Below are positions 45,877 through 54,054 of a DNA stretch of 64,000 nucleotides, piece after piece. The notes beneath the pieces are model-generated. The model saw only the letters and a list, made by a program, of their open reading frames with translations, had not been told where the DNA came from and did no database searches. Position 1 is the stretch's first letter. Every line of letters begins with the position of its first letter. The stretch is from G963674665 sp963674665. Its GTDB lineage: Bacteria; Desulfobacterota; Desulfovibrionia; Desulfovibrionales; Desulfovibrionaceae. The position numbers and the translations under genes were made by a program. The stretch is from assembly GCA_963674665.2 (NCBI GenBank), contig CAXXPL010000001.1:564806-628805 (forward strand), written 5' to 3'.

Positions 45877-47322
45877 TTATTTAGATTTCTTTTTGTTCTT
45901 CTTGGTGCCCGGGGTGTCGCCCGCGGCCTTCAGCTTTCTGAACAGGGTGGTGCGGTCCACCTGCAGCACTTCCGCGGTCTTGGTGAGCGAGCCGTAGTAG
46001 GCCTGTGTTTCGTTGATGATGTCCTGCTCGATGTCGCGCATCATCTCCTTGAGAGAGCGTTTGCCGATATGAAAGGATTGCAGCATGGGAATGATTTCGC
46101 TGCAGGAATTCGTATTGGATATGGCTTTGGGCAGGTCAGAACTCGTGATGGATTCCTTGGTGCAGGTCACCACGATGCTATGGATCGTGTTCTCGAGTTC
46201 ACGGACGTTTCCTGGCCAGTCGTGATGGAGAAGTTTGTTTTCAGCGTCCGAGGTGAGGACGATGTTCTTGTTGTATTTATTGTTGAACCGGTACAGGAAC
46301 ACACGGGCCAGAGGCAGGATGTCGTCTTTGCGCTCCCTCAAGGGAAGGATCTGCAGAACCGCCACCTTGAGTCTGTAGAAGAGGTCGCTACGGAAGGTGG
46401 CGTTTTGCACCTCCTCTTCCAGGTTTCTGTTGGTGGCCGCGATGATCCGCACGTTGATGGGCGTGACCTTTGTGGAGCCCAGGCGGATGATCTCCTGGTC
46501 CTGGATGGCACGCAGCAGTTTGGTCTGCATGGGCAGGGAGAGTTCGCCGATTTCGTCCAGGAACAGGGTGCCATTGTTGGCCTTTTCGAAAAAGCCCTCC
46601 TTGCCCTTGGAGTGGGCGCCGGAAAATGCACCGGGGGTGTAACCGAAGAGTTCCGATTCCACCAGGCTCTCCGGGATGGCGGTGCAGTCCACCTTGAGGA
46701 ACTGCTTACCCGCGCGCTGGCTCTTCTTGTGGATCTTGCGGGCAACGATGTCCTTGCCCACGCCGGTTTCCCCGAGGATGAGAACCGCCGCGTCCGAAGG
46801 GGAGATGTTGTCCAGAGCGGCCAGCAGGCTGAGCGAGGCCTCGCTCACCGCCACCATACCGTCGTCCTGGAATACACTCTCCGGATTGAAGTTCGCCACC
46901 TGGCGGTGGTAGGAGTCGATGAGGGCGCGCTGGGAGGCGATTTCGCGCTTGAGCCGGGAAAACGCCGTGATGTCGCGGACAAAGGTGACCACGAGGTCCA
47001 CCTTGCCGTTGGTACCCATCACCGGGTGACCGTGCAATACCACCTTGCGCCCCTTGACTTCCTGCACCGACGTGGTTGTGGTGCCCGAAGCCACGACCTT
47101 GGGGTTCACGATGGTGTTGAAAAAACCGTCGGCCTGCAGTTCAAGCACGTTCTTGCCGATGAGTTCCCGGGCTGAAACACCAACGAGCCGCTCGTAGGAT
47201 GCGTTTACGAGTAGCGTCCTGCCTTTGGAGTCCGAGATGTATACGCCGTCTTGGATGATGTCGAGAATGCCACCGAAGTGTCGCATCAGCAGTTCATAAG
47301 CTTCGCTGTTCGTATCGTCCAT
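45877..47322 (-). CDS. PAS sigma-54-dependent activator, probable isethionate regulator
   Basis: 481 aa. PAS sensor (about 10-120; IIQDGVYISDSKGRTLLVNASYERLVG), AAA+ domain with Walker A GETGVGKD, a GAFSGA sigma-54 contact loop (variant of GAFTGA), Walker B LFLDEIGE, and a C-terminal Fis-like helix-turn-helix (LTKTAEVLQVDRTTLFRKL). It is the only activator in the window with an intact sigma-54 contact loop. The iseG and dctP operons have sigma-54 promoters with a shared upstream palindrome, so it likely controls them. It lies 17 kb from its proposed targets. ATG 47322. Confidence 0.9.
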   Translation of the reverse strand: MDDTNSEAYELLMRHFGGILDIIQDGVYISDSKGRTLLVNASYERLVGVSARELIGKNVLELQADGFFNTIVNPKVVASGTTTTSVQEVKGRKVVLHGHPVMGTNGKVDLVVTFVRDITAFSRLKREIASQRALIDSYHRQVANFNPESVFQDDGMVAVSEASLSLLAALDNISPSDAAVLILGETGVGKDIVARKIHKKSQRAGKQFLKVDCTAIPESLVESELFGYTPGAFSGAHSKGKEGFFEKANNGTLFLDEIGELSLPMQTKLLRAIQDQEIIRLGSTKVTPINVRIIAATNRNLEEEVQNATFRSDLFYRLKVAVLQILPLRERKDDILPLARVFLYRFNNKYNKNIVLTSDAENKLLHHDWPGNVRELENTIHSIVVTCTKESITSSDLPKAISNTNSCSEIIPMLQSFHIGKRSLKEMMRDIEQDIINETQAYYGSLTKTAEVLQVDRTTLFRKLKAAGDTPGTKKNKKKSK

Positions 47323-47612
47323 TCCAGCCTCGAAGATGTTAGGAATGTTACTACCCCCTGTTTACGGCATGCATAGTCCCCCACGAGGAATCCGCAGGCT
47401 TATGGTACCAGTATCTCGCTTGAATGTAACGTGAATCTACAAAGCAAAAAACAGGCCAATAAAATGGATCCGCAGGAGGATTTTTGACCGCCAAAATCTG
47501 GAATATTGGCAGGATACTTGCTGGACCGGTCATGCCGTTTTCAGGCCCGCAGGGGGGCGTATCAACCCTTTTACTTCAGACCGGAAAGCTAGACCGGACA
47601 CAGGTCCAGAAC

Positions 47613-48569
47613 ATGAAATCTCCCTTCCTCTCGGTATTCGAACGCCACCCCCTGTGGGGCGTCATTCTCGGCTCCCTCATGATCAGCTTCTCCGCCGTGT
47701 TCGTGAAAATGGTCTCCGTGAGTCCGGACACCGCGGCCTTCTACCGCGTGTTCTTCGGCGGCGCGGGGCTGGCCGTGCTGTCCGTCATCATGAGAGAGCC
47801 GCAGCGGTTCCCCAAGGTCGCGATACTCCTGCTCCTGGCCGCTGCAGCGAGTCTGGCCCTGGACCTGGTTTCCTGGCACCGCTCCATTGCTCTTGTGGGA
47901 CCCGGACTGGCCACCATCCTGATCAATTTTCAGGTCTTTCTGGTCGCCCTGTGGGGGTGCGTGTTCAACAAGGAGCCCCTGCGCCCCCGTCTGCCTGTGG
48001 CCATGATCCTGGCCCTGGTTGGGCTCTGGCTCCTGGTGGGGGCGGACATGGGCAAAGACGGCCATGTGGGGGGAGTGCTCTGGGGGCTGCTGGCCGCAGT
48101 GGGCTTCGGCGCCTACATTTTGTTCGTCAGGGCGTCCCAGTGCGTGGAGAACAAGCTGGCGCCCATGAGCAACATGGCGGTGGCCTCTCTGGCAACGGCC
48201 GCGTTGCTGGCCATATACTGCCAAGCCAAGGGAGCCACACTGGCCATCCCGAATTGGGTGGACGGCGGCTGGCTTCTGGCCTACGGTCTGGTTTCCCAGT
48301 GCATCGGCTGGCTGCTCATCTCCCAGGGGCTGCCACACCTGCCCGCGTCCATCGGAGGCCTCACCATCTTGATCATGCCCACGTTCTCCTTTATCTGGGA
48401 CATCCTTTTCTTTGCCCGCCCCACCGGGTTCTGGGGCCTATGCGGCGCGGTGCTGGCCATCGGCGCCATCAAGATGGGCATCTCCACCCCACGTGCGAAT
48501 TCCCGCGAGAGGGGCGGAATGATGCAAGAAAGTGTGGGTGCTGGAAAAAACCGAGGACGCACTGCATAA
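47613..48569 (+). CDS. EamA/DMT-family transporter
   Basis: A 318-aa membrane protein with ten helices in two EamA repeats: GVILGSLMISFSAVFVKMV, VGPGLATILINFQVFLVALWG, GGVLWGLLAAVGFGAYILFV, ASIGGLTILIMPTFSFIWD. DMT-type exporters move amino acids or metabolites out; the substrate cannot be inferred. ATG 47613 chosen because the open frame upstream (47484) has no membrane character. Confidence 0.86.
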   Translation: MKSPFLSVFERHPLWGVILGSLMISFSAVFVKMVSVSPDTAAFYRVFFGGAGLAVLSVIMREPQRFPKVAILLLLAAAASLALDLVSWHRSIALVGPGLATILINFQVFLVALWGCVFNKEPLRPRLPVAMILALVGLWLLVGADMGKDGHVGGVLWGLLAAVGFGAYILFVRASQCVENKLAPMSNMAVASLATAALLAIYCQAKGATLAIPNWVDGGWLLAYGLVSQCIGWLLISQGLPHLPASIGGLTILIMPTFSFIWDILFFARPTGFWGLCGAVLAIGAIKMGISTPRANSRERGGMMQESVGAGKNRGRTA

Positions 48570-48672
48570 TTGCCGACCGGCTTTGTTGCCGCGGAAAAGG
48601 AAAATCCTCGTGTATGTCCGAATACACGTCGGCCTTGCCTTTTCCATGCGCCTCGCCAGCGAACAATTCTAC
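48565..48672 (+). repeat. Structured intergenic repeat, copy 1
   Basis: About 108 bp sharing long identical blocks with 52195-52299: CATAATT, CCTCGTG, GTCGGCCTT, GCCAGCGAACAATT. A 7-bp hairpin CGTGTAT/ATACACG (48609-48628) lies in the middle. Overlaps the last codons of the EamA gene and precedes the gene at 48748. Confidence 0.7.
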
Positions 48673-48747
48673 AGCACTTCTGGAAAATGCGATCAATCAG
48701 CGCTTTCCAAAGTATTTTTCAGGCCTCACCGACAAGGAGTATTTTCA

Positions 48748-49431
48748 ATGAGCATGGACCAGTTCGAACGAGTGATATCCCGTCAACGCACGCCCGCTCC
48801 TGTGGAACAGCGTCTTCCCAAGACCGTGCTGGTGCAGAGCGTTGCCATGTGGCTTGGCTGGGGCGGAGCGGCCCTCACCATATTCTCCGGGCTCTGGGCC
48901 CAGCGCCTGGGGCTCGCCACAACCAGCGAGGAGGCCACCGGCATGCTGCTGCGGGGGTTGCCCCTGGCGACTGTGTTCATCGGGAGCGCCCTGTACGTGC
49001 GCTGGGGGCTGCTTGGAAAATTTCTCGCTGCCCGGGATATGTTCCCCAAGGCTGAAAAGCAGTCCATGCGCATGCGCTGGGTCCCGTACAAGGCCCTGGT
49101 GGAGAAGTACGTGGAGTTGCTCCCGGCCCCTGAGGATGACGAAAAGCCGGACGACAAGACCCCGACCCTGGCGCGCGCAACCGTGGAAAAGAACCTGCGC
49201 AGGTTCGACACCACCACCTGGGTCAAGAACGTCACCGTGTACCTGGATCCGGATGATCCGGAGCGCCGCGTGCTCATCGACGACGGCCGCTTCATGTACG
49301 CGGGGCGGATTCTGGCCAAGGGCGAAACGCCCCCCTCGGTGGCTCGCCGGGCCCTGATCCTTGTGGGCTTTGGCGCGCTGGTGGCCCTGCTGGCCGGACT
49401 CGAGGCCTGGTACACCGGAGGGCTGGGGTAG
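48748..49431 (+). CDS. Hypothetical membrane protein
   Basis: A 227-aa protein of no recognised family. Two N-terminal transmembrane helices (MWLGWGGAALTIFSGLWA about 34-51; GLPLATVFIGSALYVRWGLLG about 70-90), a soluble middle (about 95-195) with an acidic proline-rich segment (LPAPEDDEKPDDKTP), and a C-terminal helix (ALILVGFGALVALLAGLEAW). The ends are hydrophobic and the centre charged. GGAG lies 9 nt before ATG 48748. Confidence 0.65.
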   Translation: MSMDQFERVISRQRTPAPVEQRLPKTVLVQSVAMWLGWGGAALTIFSGLWAQRLGLATTSEEATGMLLRGLPLATVFIGSALYVRWGLLGKFLAARDMFPKAEKQSMRMRWVPYKALVEKYVELLPAPEDDEKPDDKTPTLARATVEKNLRRFDTTTWVKNVTVYLDPDDPERRVLIDDGRFMYAGRILAKGETPPSVARRALILVGFGALVALLAGLEAWYTGGLG

Positions 49432-49446
49432 GTGGAGGAGTCTTCT

Positions 49447-49920
49447 TCAAGCAACAAAGCATGACATAAGGCCACTAAAGAGGCACTTCTTGTTGTCCAT
49501 GTCACCTCGGATGTTCATTCGAAGATAGCCTTTGACCATGCGCGGTTTATCCACAAAAATGTTTAATGCAAAAGGGTCTCCATCGGGAATTTTACTTCGA
49601 AAACTAATAGTGACTTTTGATGTGACAATTCTTAGTGAATTGCGCGCCATGAAAAATATTGTATCATCCAGTTCGGCTTGCTCCATGTGCTCTACGTGGC
49701 AGGCAATTGATCTCAGAAGTAGATAGCCGGCCTGGGACAAATACAGCATAGCCATTGAAGCTGTCATGTATTGTACGCATCCCCCGCGCGTGAACGGATA
49801 AGGAATGCCTTCCACCGTCGCGGTCAACGACCAGCCTTCATAACGTGCCTTTTTGATCGCTATGAATTCCGGATTGTAGATGTCCAGAGTTTTTTCAATG
49901 AAGTCCATACTCAACTGCAT
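49447..49920 (-). CDS. Hypothetical protein, AT-rich, possible hot-dog fold
   Basis: 157 aa from ATG 49920, selected because GAGGAGG lies 6 nt upstream. The segment YEGWSLTATVEGIPYPFTRGGCVQYMTASMAMLYLSQAGYLL has the strand/helix outline of a hot-dog or FcoT-like thioesterase core, but I cannot name the family. Base composition is clearly more AT-rich than its neighbours, hinting at recent transfer. It stands alone, convergent to the gene at 48748. Confidence 0.6.
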   Translation of the reverse strand: MQLSMDFIEKTLDIYNPEFIAIKKARYEGWSLTATVEGIPYPFTRGGCVQYMTASMAMLYLSQAGYLLLRSIACHVEHMEQAELDDTIFFMARNSLRIVTSKVTISFRSKIPDGDPFALNIFVDKPRMVKGYLRMNIRGDMDNKKCLFSGLMSCFVA

Positions 49921-50359
49921 GAGATACCTCCTCTGGGTTGGAAGCTGTCTCAAAACAAAGGTCACCACATCCATGTCATTTTACAGGTTTCATGGATGCA
50001 GTGTGTTCGCTTGCTCTATTGAGTTTGCTGAATAATATTTTATATACTAAAAAATCAAGGTTATTTTATCAGTAAACGAACGTAGACGTGTCACTGTAGA
50101 GGGCAAGTTTGCGCGTTGGCGGTCCTTCTGGCTTGCCTCGATGCTTGGTACTCCGGGGGGTTGGGCTAACGTATTTTCATCTTGAAATACAATATTATTG
50201 TTTGGCAACACCATGCTTTTCCTTGGACATCCGTGAAAAACTCGGGTGACCACTTGATTTTTATCCAAAAAATCTTGAAGCTTTCGCTCAGCACCGGTTG
50301 CCCGGGTGCTGCATTCCTGCACCTTCGCATTTCAGGGGGGTAAATTAAGGGGAGCTTTC
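49921..50359. other. Intergenic, 439 bp
   Basis: Upstream region of the alcohol dehydrogenase and of the AT-rich gene. A 91-codon minus-strand frame (50047-50322) has no protein hallmarks. Near-matches to sigma-54 sites (for example TGGCAACACCATGCT near 50205) have the wrong spacing. Confidence 0.45.
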
Positions 50360-51550
50360 ATGGACAATTTCACGTTTCAAAATCCAACCAAGATACTATT
50401 CGGCAAGGGCACACAACACCAGGTCGGTGAGGAGTGCGCCCGCTATGGAAACTCGGTGCTGCTGCATTACGGTGGCGGGAGCATCAAGAGGAACGGTCTG
50501 CACGCGGAGATTGTCGCCTCACTGGAAAAGGCGGGCCTGAAATACATCGAATTGCCGGGCGTCAAGCCCAATCCCAGGTTGAGCCTGGTGCGCCAGGGCA
50601 TTGCTCTGTGCAGGGAGCAGGGTGTGGACCTGGTGCTCGCGGTGGGGGGCGGCAGTGTCATAGATTCTGCCAAGGCCATTGCCGCGGGCGCGGTGTATGA
50701 CGGCGATGTCTGGGATTTTTTCGACAAGACCAAGGACATGCTTCTTCCGGAAAAGGCCATGCCCGTGGGCACGGTGCTGACCATCCCGGCCACGGGCAGC
50801 GAGGCCAGCCCAAGCTGCGTGATCACCAAGGAGGAAGGAGGGTACAAGCGCGCCTTCAATGCGGCGGCCGTGTTCCCGAGGTTTTCCATCCTGAATCCGG
50901 AGATTGCCTTCAGCCTTCCCGACTACCAGGTGTCCAGCGGTGTCGCCGATATCCTGTCCCATATGCTGGAGCGCTACTTCACCAACACGCCTCATGTGGA
51001 ATTCACGGACCGGCTCCTCGAGGCCGGCATGAAGACCGTGATCAACAATGTCCACACCGTGTTGGCCAGGCGCGACGATTACGACGCCTGGTCACAGATC
51101 ATGTGGGCCGGCACAATTGCCCACAACACCCTCCTGAATACGGGGCGGGTGGGGGACTGGGGCTCCCATGCCATAGAACACGAGTTGAGCGGCATGTACG
51201 ACGTGACCCATGGCGCTGGATTGGCAGTGATCCAGCCTGCCTGGATGCGCCATGTGTACTCTCATGATGTCGGTAGGTTCGCCCAATTCGCAACGCGGGT
51301 GTTCAACGTGGAGCATGACTTTTTTGCTCCGGAAAAGACGGCCATTGAGGGAATCCGTCGGCTCACGGCCTTTTTCCGCTCCATCAGGCTGCCCGTGACC
51401 CTGGAGGAACTGGGTGTGGGCACGGACAAACTTGACGCAATGGCCGCAAAATGCACGGAGTCAAAGCGAGGCGCGGTGGGCAATTTCGTGGTTCTGGACA
51501 CGCAAGGGGTGCGCAACGTCCTGGAACTGGCCAAGACTGCCCTGGCATAG
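50360..51550 (+). CDS. Iron-type alcohol dehydrogenase, BdhA/YqhD-like
   Basis: 396 aa from ATG 50360 behind AAGGGGAG. Family III dehydrogenase: FTFQNPTKILFGKG at the N-terminus, VDLVLAVGGGSVIDSAKAIAAGA (NAD(P) loop), TIPATGSEASPSCVI, and metal ligands in VSSGVADILSHMLERYF and AIEHELSGMYDVTHGAGLAV. It interconverts alcohols and aldehydes with NAD(P)H. It could reduce excess acetaldehyde to ethanol or oxidise ethanol. It is outside the BMC operon, has no encapsulation peptide and shows no sigma-54 promoter, so a direct role in the isethionate route is only possible. Confidence 0.9.
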   Translation: MDNFTFQNPTKILFGKGTQHQVGEECARYGNSVLLHYGGGSIKRNGLHAEIVASLEKAGLKYIELPGVKPNPRLSLVRQGIALCREQGVDLVLAVGGGSVIDSAKAIAAGAVYDGDVWDFFDKTKDMLLPEKAMPVGTVLTIPATGSEASPSCVITKEEGGYKRAFNAAAVFPRFSILNPEIAFSLPDYQVSSGVADILSHMLERYFTNTPHVEFTDRLLEAGMKTVINNVHTVLARRDDYDAWSQIMWAGTIAHNTLLNTGRVGDWGSHAIEHELSGMYDVTHGAGLAVIQPAWMRHVYSHDVGRFAQFATRVFNVEHDFFAPEKTAIEGIRRLTAFFRSIRLPVTLEELGVGTDKLDAMAAKCTESKRGAVGNFVVLDTQGVRNVLELAKTALA

Positions 51551-51600
51551 CAAGCCCTGGAATCCTCAGTTCCCCGTTGCTGACACTTTCACGATGGGCC

Positions 51601-51633
51601 GGGGGAAGCCCTTTTCACAAAAGGGCTTCCCCC
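51601..51633. terminator. Bidirectional terminator
   Basis: Perfect 15-bp arms GGGGGAAGCCCTTTT and AAAAGGGCTTCCCCC around CAC, between convergent adh and ybaK-like genes. Confidence 0.9.
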
Positions 51634-51658
51634 GGCGCCCGAATATTCCCTGGAAAAG

Positions 51659-52144
51659 CTATTCCGGCTCTTTCACCCGCATCACGTTGGCGTTGGCGAT
51701 GTCCACCAATGTATGGGGCGCAAGCCTGAACAGAGCGTGGGGCGTACCGGCCGCCGCCCAGATCTCGTCGTGCAGCAGCAGATCCTCGTCCATGATGGTC
51801 TGCAAAGGAGTGGTATGCCCCACCGGGGGCACGCCGCCGATGGCGAAGCCTGTCCGCTCCTTCACCCATTTCCCCTTGGCCTGGACAATGGGTTCGCCGA
51901 TGGCGCAGCCCACGAGGTTGGTGTCCACGCGGTTGGGGCCGCTGGCAAGCACCAGCACCGGTTCCTCGGAGCGCTCCCCCATGAAGACCAGGGATTTGAC
52001 GATCTGCTCCACTGAACATCCCACGGCCGTGGCCGCATCCAGGGCCGTGCGCGTGGACCCCGGCAGTTCCATGACCTGAAGTTCCACGCCCCTTGAATTC
52101 AAAAACTCCTGCACCCGCTGGGCGCTCTCCGAAAGTGTGGTCAT
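51659..52144 (-). CDS. YbaK/ProX-family aminoacyl-tRNA deacylase
   Basis: 161 aa from ATG 52144 (longer start at 52192 lacks a ribosome site). YbaK fold: GVELQVMELPGSTRTALDAATAVGCSVEQIVKSLVF, and AIGGVPPVGH, which is the GxxPPxGH substrate loop. These proteins clear mischarged Cys- or Ala-tRNA. Monocistronic, facing adh. Confidence 0.88.
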   Translation of the reverse strand: MTTLSESAQRVQEFLNSRGVELQVMELPGSTRTALDAATAVGCSVEQIVKSLVFMGERSEEPVLVLASGPNRVDTNLVGCAIGEPIVQAKGKWVKERTGFAIGGVPPVGHTTPLQTIMDEDLLLHDEIWAAAGTPHALFRLAPHTLVDIANANVMRVKEPE

Positions 52145-52194
52145 TGTATAGTGTCTCTTTCCTGAGATGAAAAAGTGTTGCCAAGGAGGCACAG

Positions 52195-52299
52195 CATAAT
52201 TACCCGCCGGTTTTGTCGCTACGAAAAAGCCAAATCCTCGTGCATTTCTAAATGCGAGTCGGCCTTACCCTTTATTGCGCCTTGCCAGCGAACAATTTT
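52195..52299 (+). repeat. Structured intergenic repeat, copy 2
   Basis: Second copy of the 48565-48672 element. The central hairpin is changed to GTGCATT-loop-AATGCG; one stem pair goes from T-A to C-G and another becomes T-G, with one mismatch. Lies about 260 bp before the gene at 52560. Confidence 0.7.
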
Positions 52300-52559
52300 C
52301 CATCGCTTCCTCATTAGATCAGGGTTGGAAAAGAGGCCCATTTTCCTAAAAAAAAAGCTCCGCCTGGAAATACTTTTCAACACCCTGGACAAACGTTTCT
52401 TAATGGAATGCGTATCGGATGAAAAGTGGCTTCCAGTTGTGAGAGTTGGATGCTTTACGTTCACGGAGGTCGGAGCTATGGTCGCTCGAAAACCGGAACC
52501 AAGCAAAGGGAAATGAGTGTGTTCCCTTTTCATACAACTAATTCTCATGGAGCGAGAAT

Positions 52560-53369
52560 ATGGAAATTCGATCTGTGAAGCTGACCTGCTTTTCCCCCAC
52601 CGGAACCTCGCGCGCCATTGTTCAGGCCATTGGCCGCGGCATGGGGCACATCTCCACCGAACTGCTGGACATCACCACAAAGGACGCGCGCAACGCTCCC
52701 CTGACGATGCGGGAGAACGAGCTGCTGGTCCTGGCCCTGCCGGTCTATGCGGGGCGGTTGCCCGCAGTGCTGCACCCGTGGTTGGAAATGATGAGGTTGG
52801 ACAAGACCCCCACGGTGTGCGTGGTGGTGTATGGCAACCGCGCCTATGACGATGCTCTGCTGGAACTCAAGGACATCATCCATGAGCGCGGTGGCGTTCC
52901 TGTCGCATGTGGCGCCTTCATCGGCGAGCATTCCTTTGCCAACGAGGAATTACCCGTGGCCATGGGGCGGCCCGACGCCGCGGATGCGGAGCTTGCAACG
53001 ACCTTTGGCCGCAACGTCTCGGAAGCATTGACAGCATTAAGTCCCGCCGAATCCGTATCCGAGATAACCGTGCCGGGCAACCGCCCCTATAAAGAAAAAA
53101 AGCCTGGGGCGCCGGTCGTCTGCATCGACGTGAGCGATGCCTGCACGTTGTGCGGCGACTGTGCGAAGGTCTGCCCGGTGGGCGCCATTGACCTGGAGAA
53201 CGACATCCAGTGCGACGCGGAAACGTGCATCCACTGCTGCGCCTGTATCAAGGCCTGCCCCGAGGGCGCCCGGACCCTGGCTGACTCGCCGGTGAAAAAC
53301 GCCGCGCAATGGCTGTTCGAAAACTGCCAGGAGCGCAGGGAACCGGAGTTTTATTACTGTATTTCCTGA
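52560..53369 (+). CDS. EFR1-type flavodoxin-ferredoxin protein
   Basis: 269 aa. N-terminal flavodoxin-like FMN site (LTCFSPTGTSRAIVQAIG) and LPVYAGRLPAVLHPWLEM, VVVYGNRAYDDALLEL; C-terminal two 4Fe-4S clusters (CTLCGDCAKVCPVGAI about 197 and CIHCCACIKACPEGAR about 223). Such proteins are cytoplasmic electron carriers whose partner is unknown. GGAG precedes the ATG by about 7 nt. Convergent with the secretion locus; stops abut. Confidence 0.9.
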   Translation: MEIRSVKLTCFSPTGTSRAIVQAIGRGMGHISTELLDITTKDARNAPLTMRENELLVLALPVYAGRLPAVLHPWLEMMRLDKTPTVCVVVYGNRAYDDALLELKDIIHERGGVPVACGAFIGEHSFANEELPVAMGRPDAADAELATTFGRNVSEALTALSPAESVSEITVPGNRPYKEKKPGAPVVCIDVSDACTLCGDCAKVCPVGAIDLENDIQCDAETCIHCCACIKACPEGARTLADSPVKNAAQWLFENCQERREPEFYYCIS

Positions 53370-53705
53370 TCATTCCTCGGGCATACTGCCTGGAAAGTTC
53401 GGGGAGCGAACCTTGTCCGTGCTTACGGTGACACCGGAAGCGCCATTCCCCCCTTGGGGGGGCGCTTCCGCACCGTTGCCCAATACCAGCACGCCGTCGT
53501 CCACAAGCTTCTGCACGACCTTGCGCATGGACTCGTAGCTGCGCATCAGGTCGCCTATGGTCATGAGAATCCGCTGGGTAAACACCGGCGCCGGGTTGCC
53601 TTCGGTGTCCACGGACGCGGGGGGGTAGGTGATGAGGTCTATGCGCACGATGCCGTCGCGGATCACGATGGCGCCCACCTCGTCGGCGAAAAAGCGCTCC
53701 ATCAT
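53370..53705 (-). CDS. Small T1SS-associated protein, paralogue 2
   Basis: 111 aa, unknown family. Overlaps the 77-aa gene by 4 nt and shares its plan: an N-terminal strand pair (FFADEVGAIVIRDGIVRIDL) and a central helix (FTQRILMTIGDLMRSYESMRKVVQKLVDDG). The Gly/Pro/Ser tail is unique. No signal peptide, so probably cytoplasmic. Co-directional with the exporter genes, so it may assist the secretion of the protease. Confidence 0.65.
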   Translation of the reverse strand: MMERFFADEVGAIVIRDGIVRIDLITYPPASVDTEGNPAPVFTQRILMTIGDLMRSYESMRKVVQKLVDDGVLVLGNGAEAPPQGGNGASGVTVSTDKVRSPNFPGSMPEE

Positions 53706-53935
53706 GCTCCTCCTTCCGGTGCGCGGTTCTGGCTGTTTTCCACGATCTGACGCACCGAGTTCTCCACCTGGGTGAACAGATTCAAGAAGCCGTCCGGCGA
53801 CATGAGCAGCTCATGCGCCAGAGGCGCGTCCTCGCCCCCTTCACTTCCAGGCGCCTTGCCCCGAAACCGGATGTAGGCAACCCCGTCCTCCAGCAACACC
53901 TGCGCCACCTCGGCCGTGAACACCTCGTTGTCCAT
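53702..53935 (-). CDS. Small T1SS-associated protein, paralogue 1
   Basis: 77 aa, unknown family, with the same outline as the 111-aa product downstream: VFTAEVAQVLLEDGVAYIRF and LAHELLMSPDGFLNLFTQVENSVRQIVEN. The pair arose by duplication. Lies about 120 nt after the HlyD gene, with a terminator-like hairpin in between. Confidence 0.65.
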   Translation of the reverse strand: MDNEVFTAEVAQVLLEDGVAYIRFRGKAPGSEGGEDAPLAHELLMSPDGFLNLFTQVENSVRQIVENSQNRAPEGGA

Positions 53936-53981
53936 GTGGAACTCCTTGTGAGAGTGATGGAATGAAAAGGTTGTTGTGCGA

Positions 53982-54011
53982 GGGGGAAACCATTTGAAAA
54001 TGGTTCTCCCC
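53982..54011 (-). terminator. Hairpin after hlyD-like gene
   Basis: GGGGAAACCATTT and AAATGGTTCTCCCC arms, with one bulge, between the adaptor and the small-protein pair. No clear T-tract. Confidence 0.5.
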
Positions 54012-54054
54012 GGAACTTATTCATATAAAAAATTCATTTCATCTACCAGGGGCA

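Noticed and set aside
50205..50220. Sigma-54 promoter before adh
   Set aside because: GG-to-GC spacing is one base short of the required ten.
50047..50322. 91-codon minus-strand gene before adh
   Set aside because: No ribosome site, no motif and overlaps the probable adh promoter.
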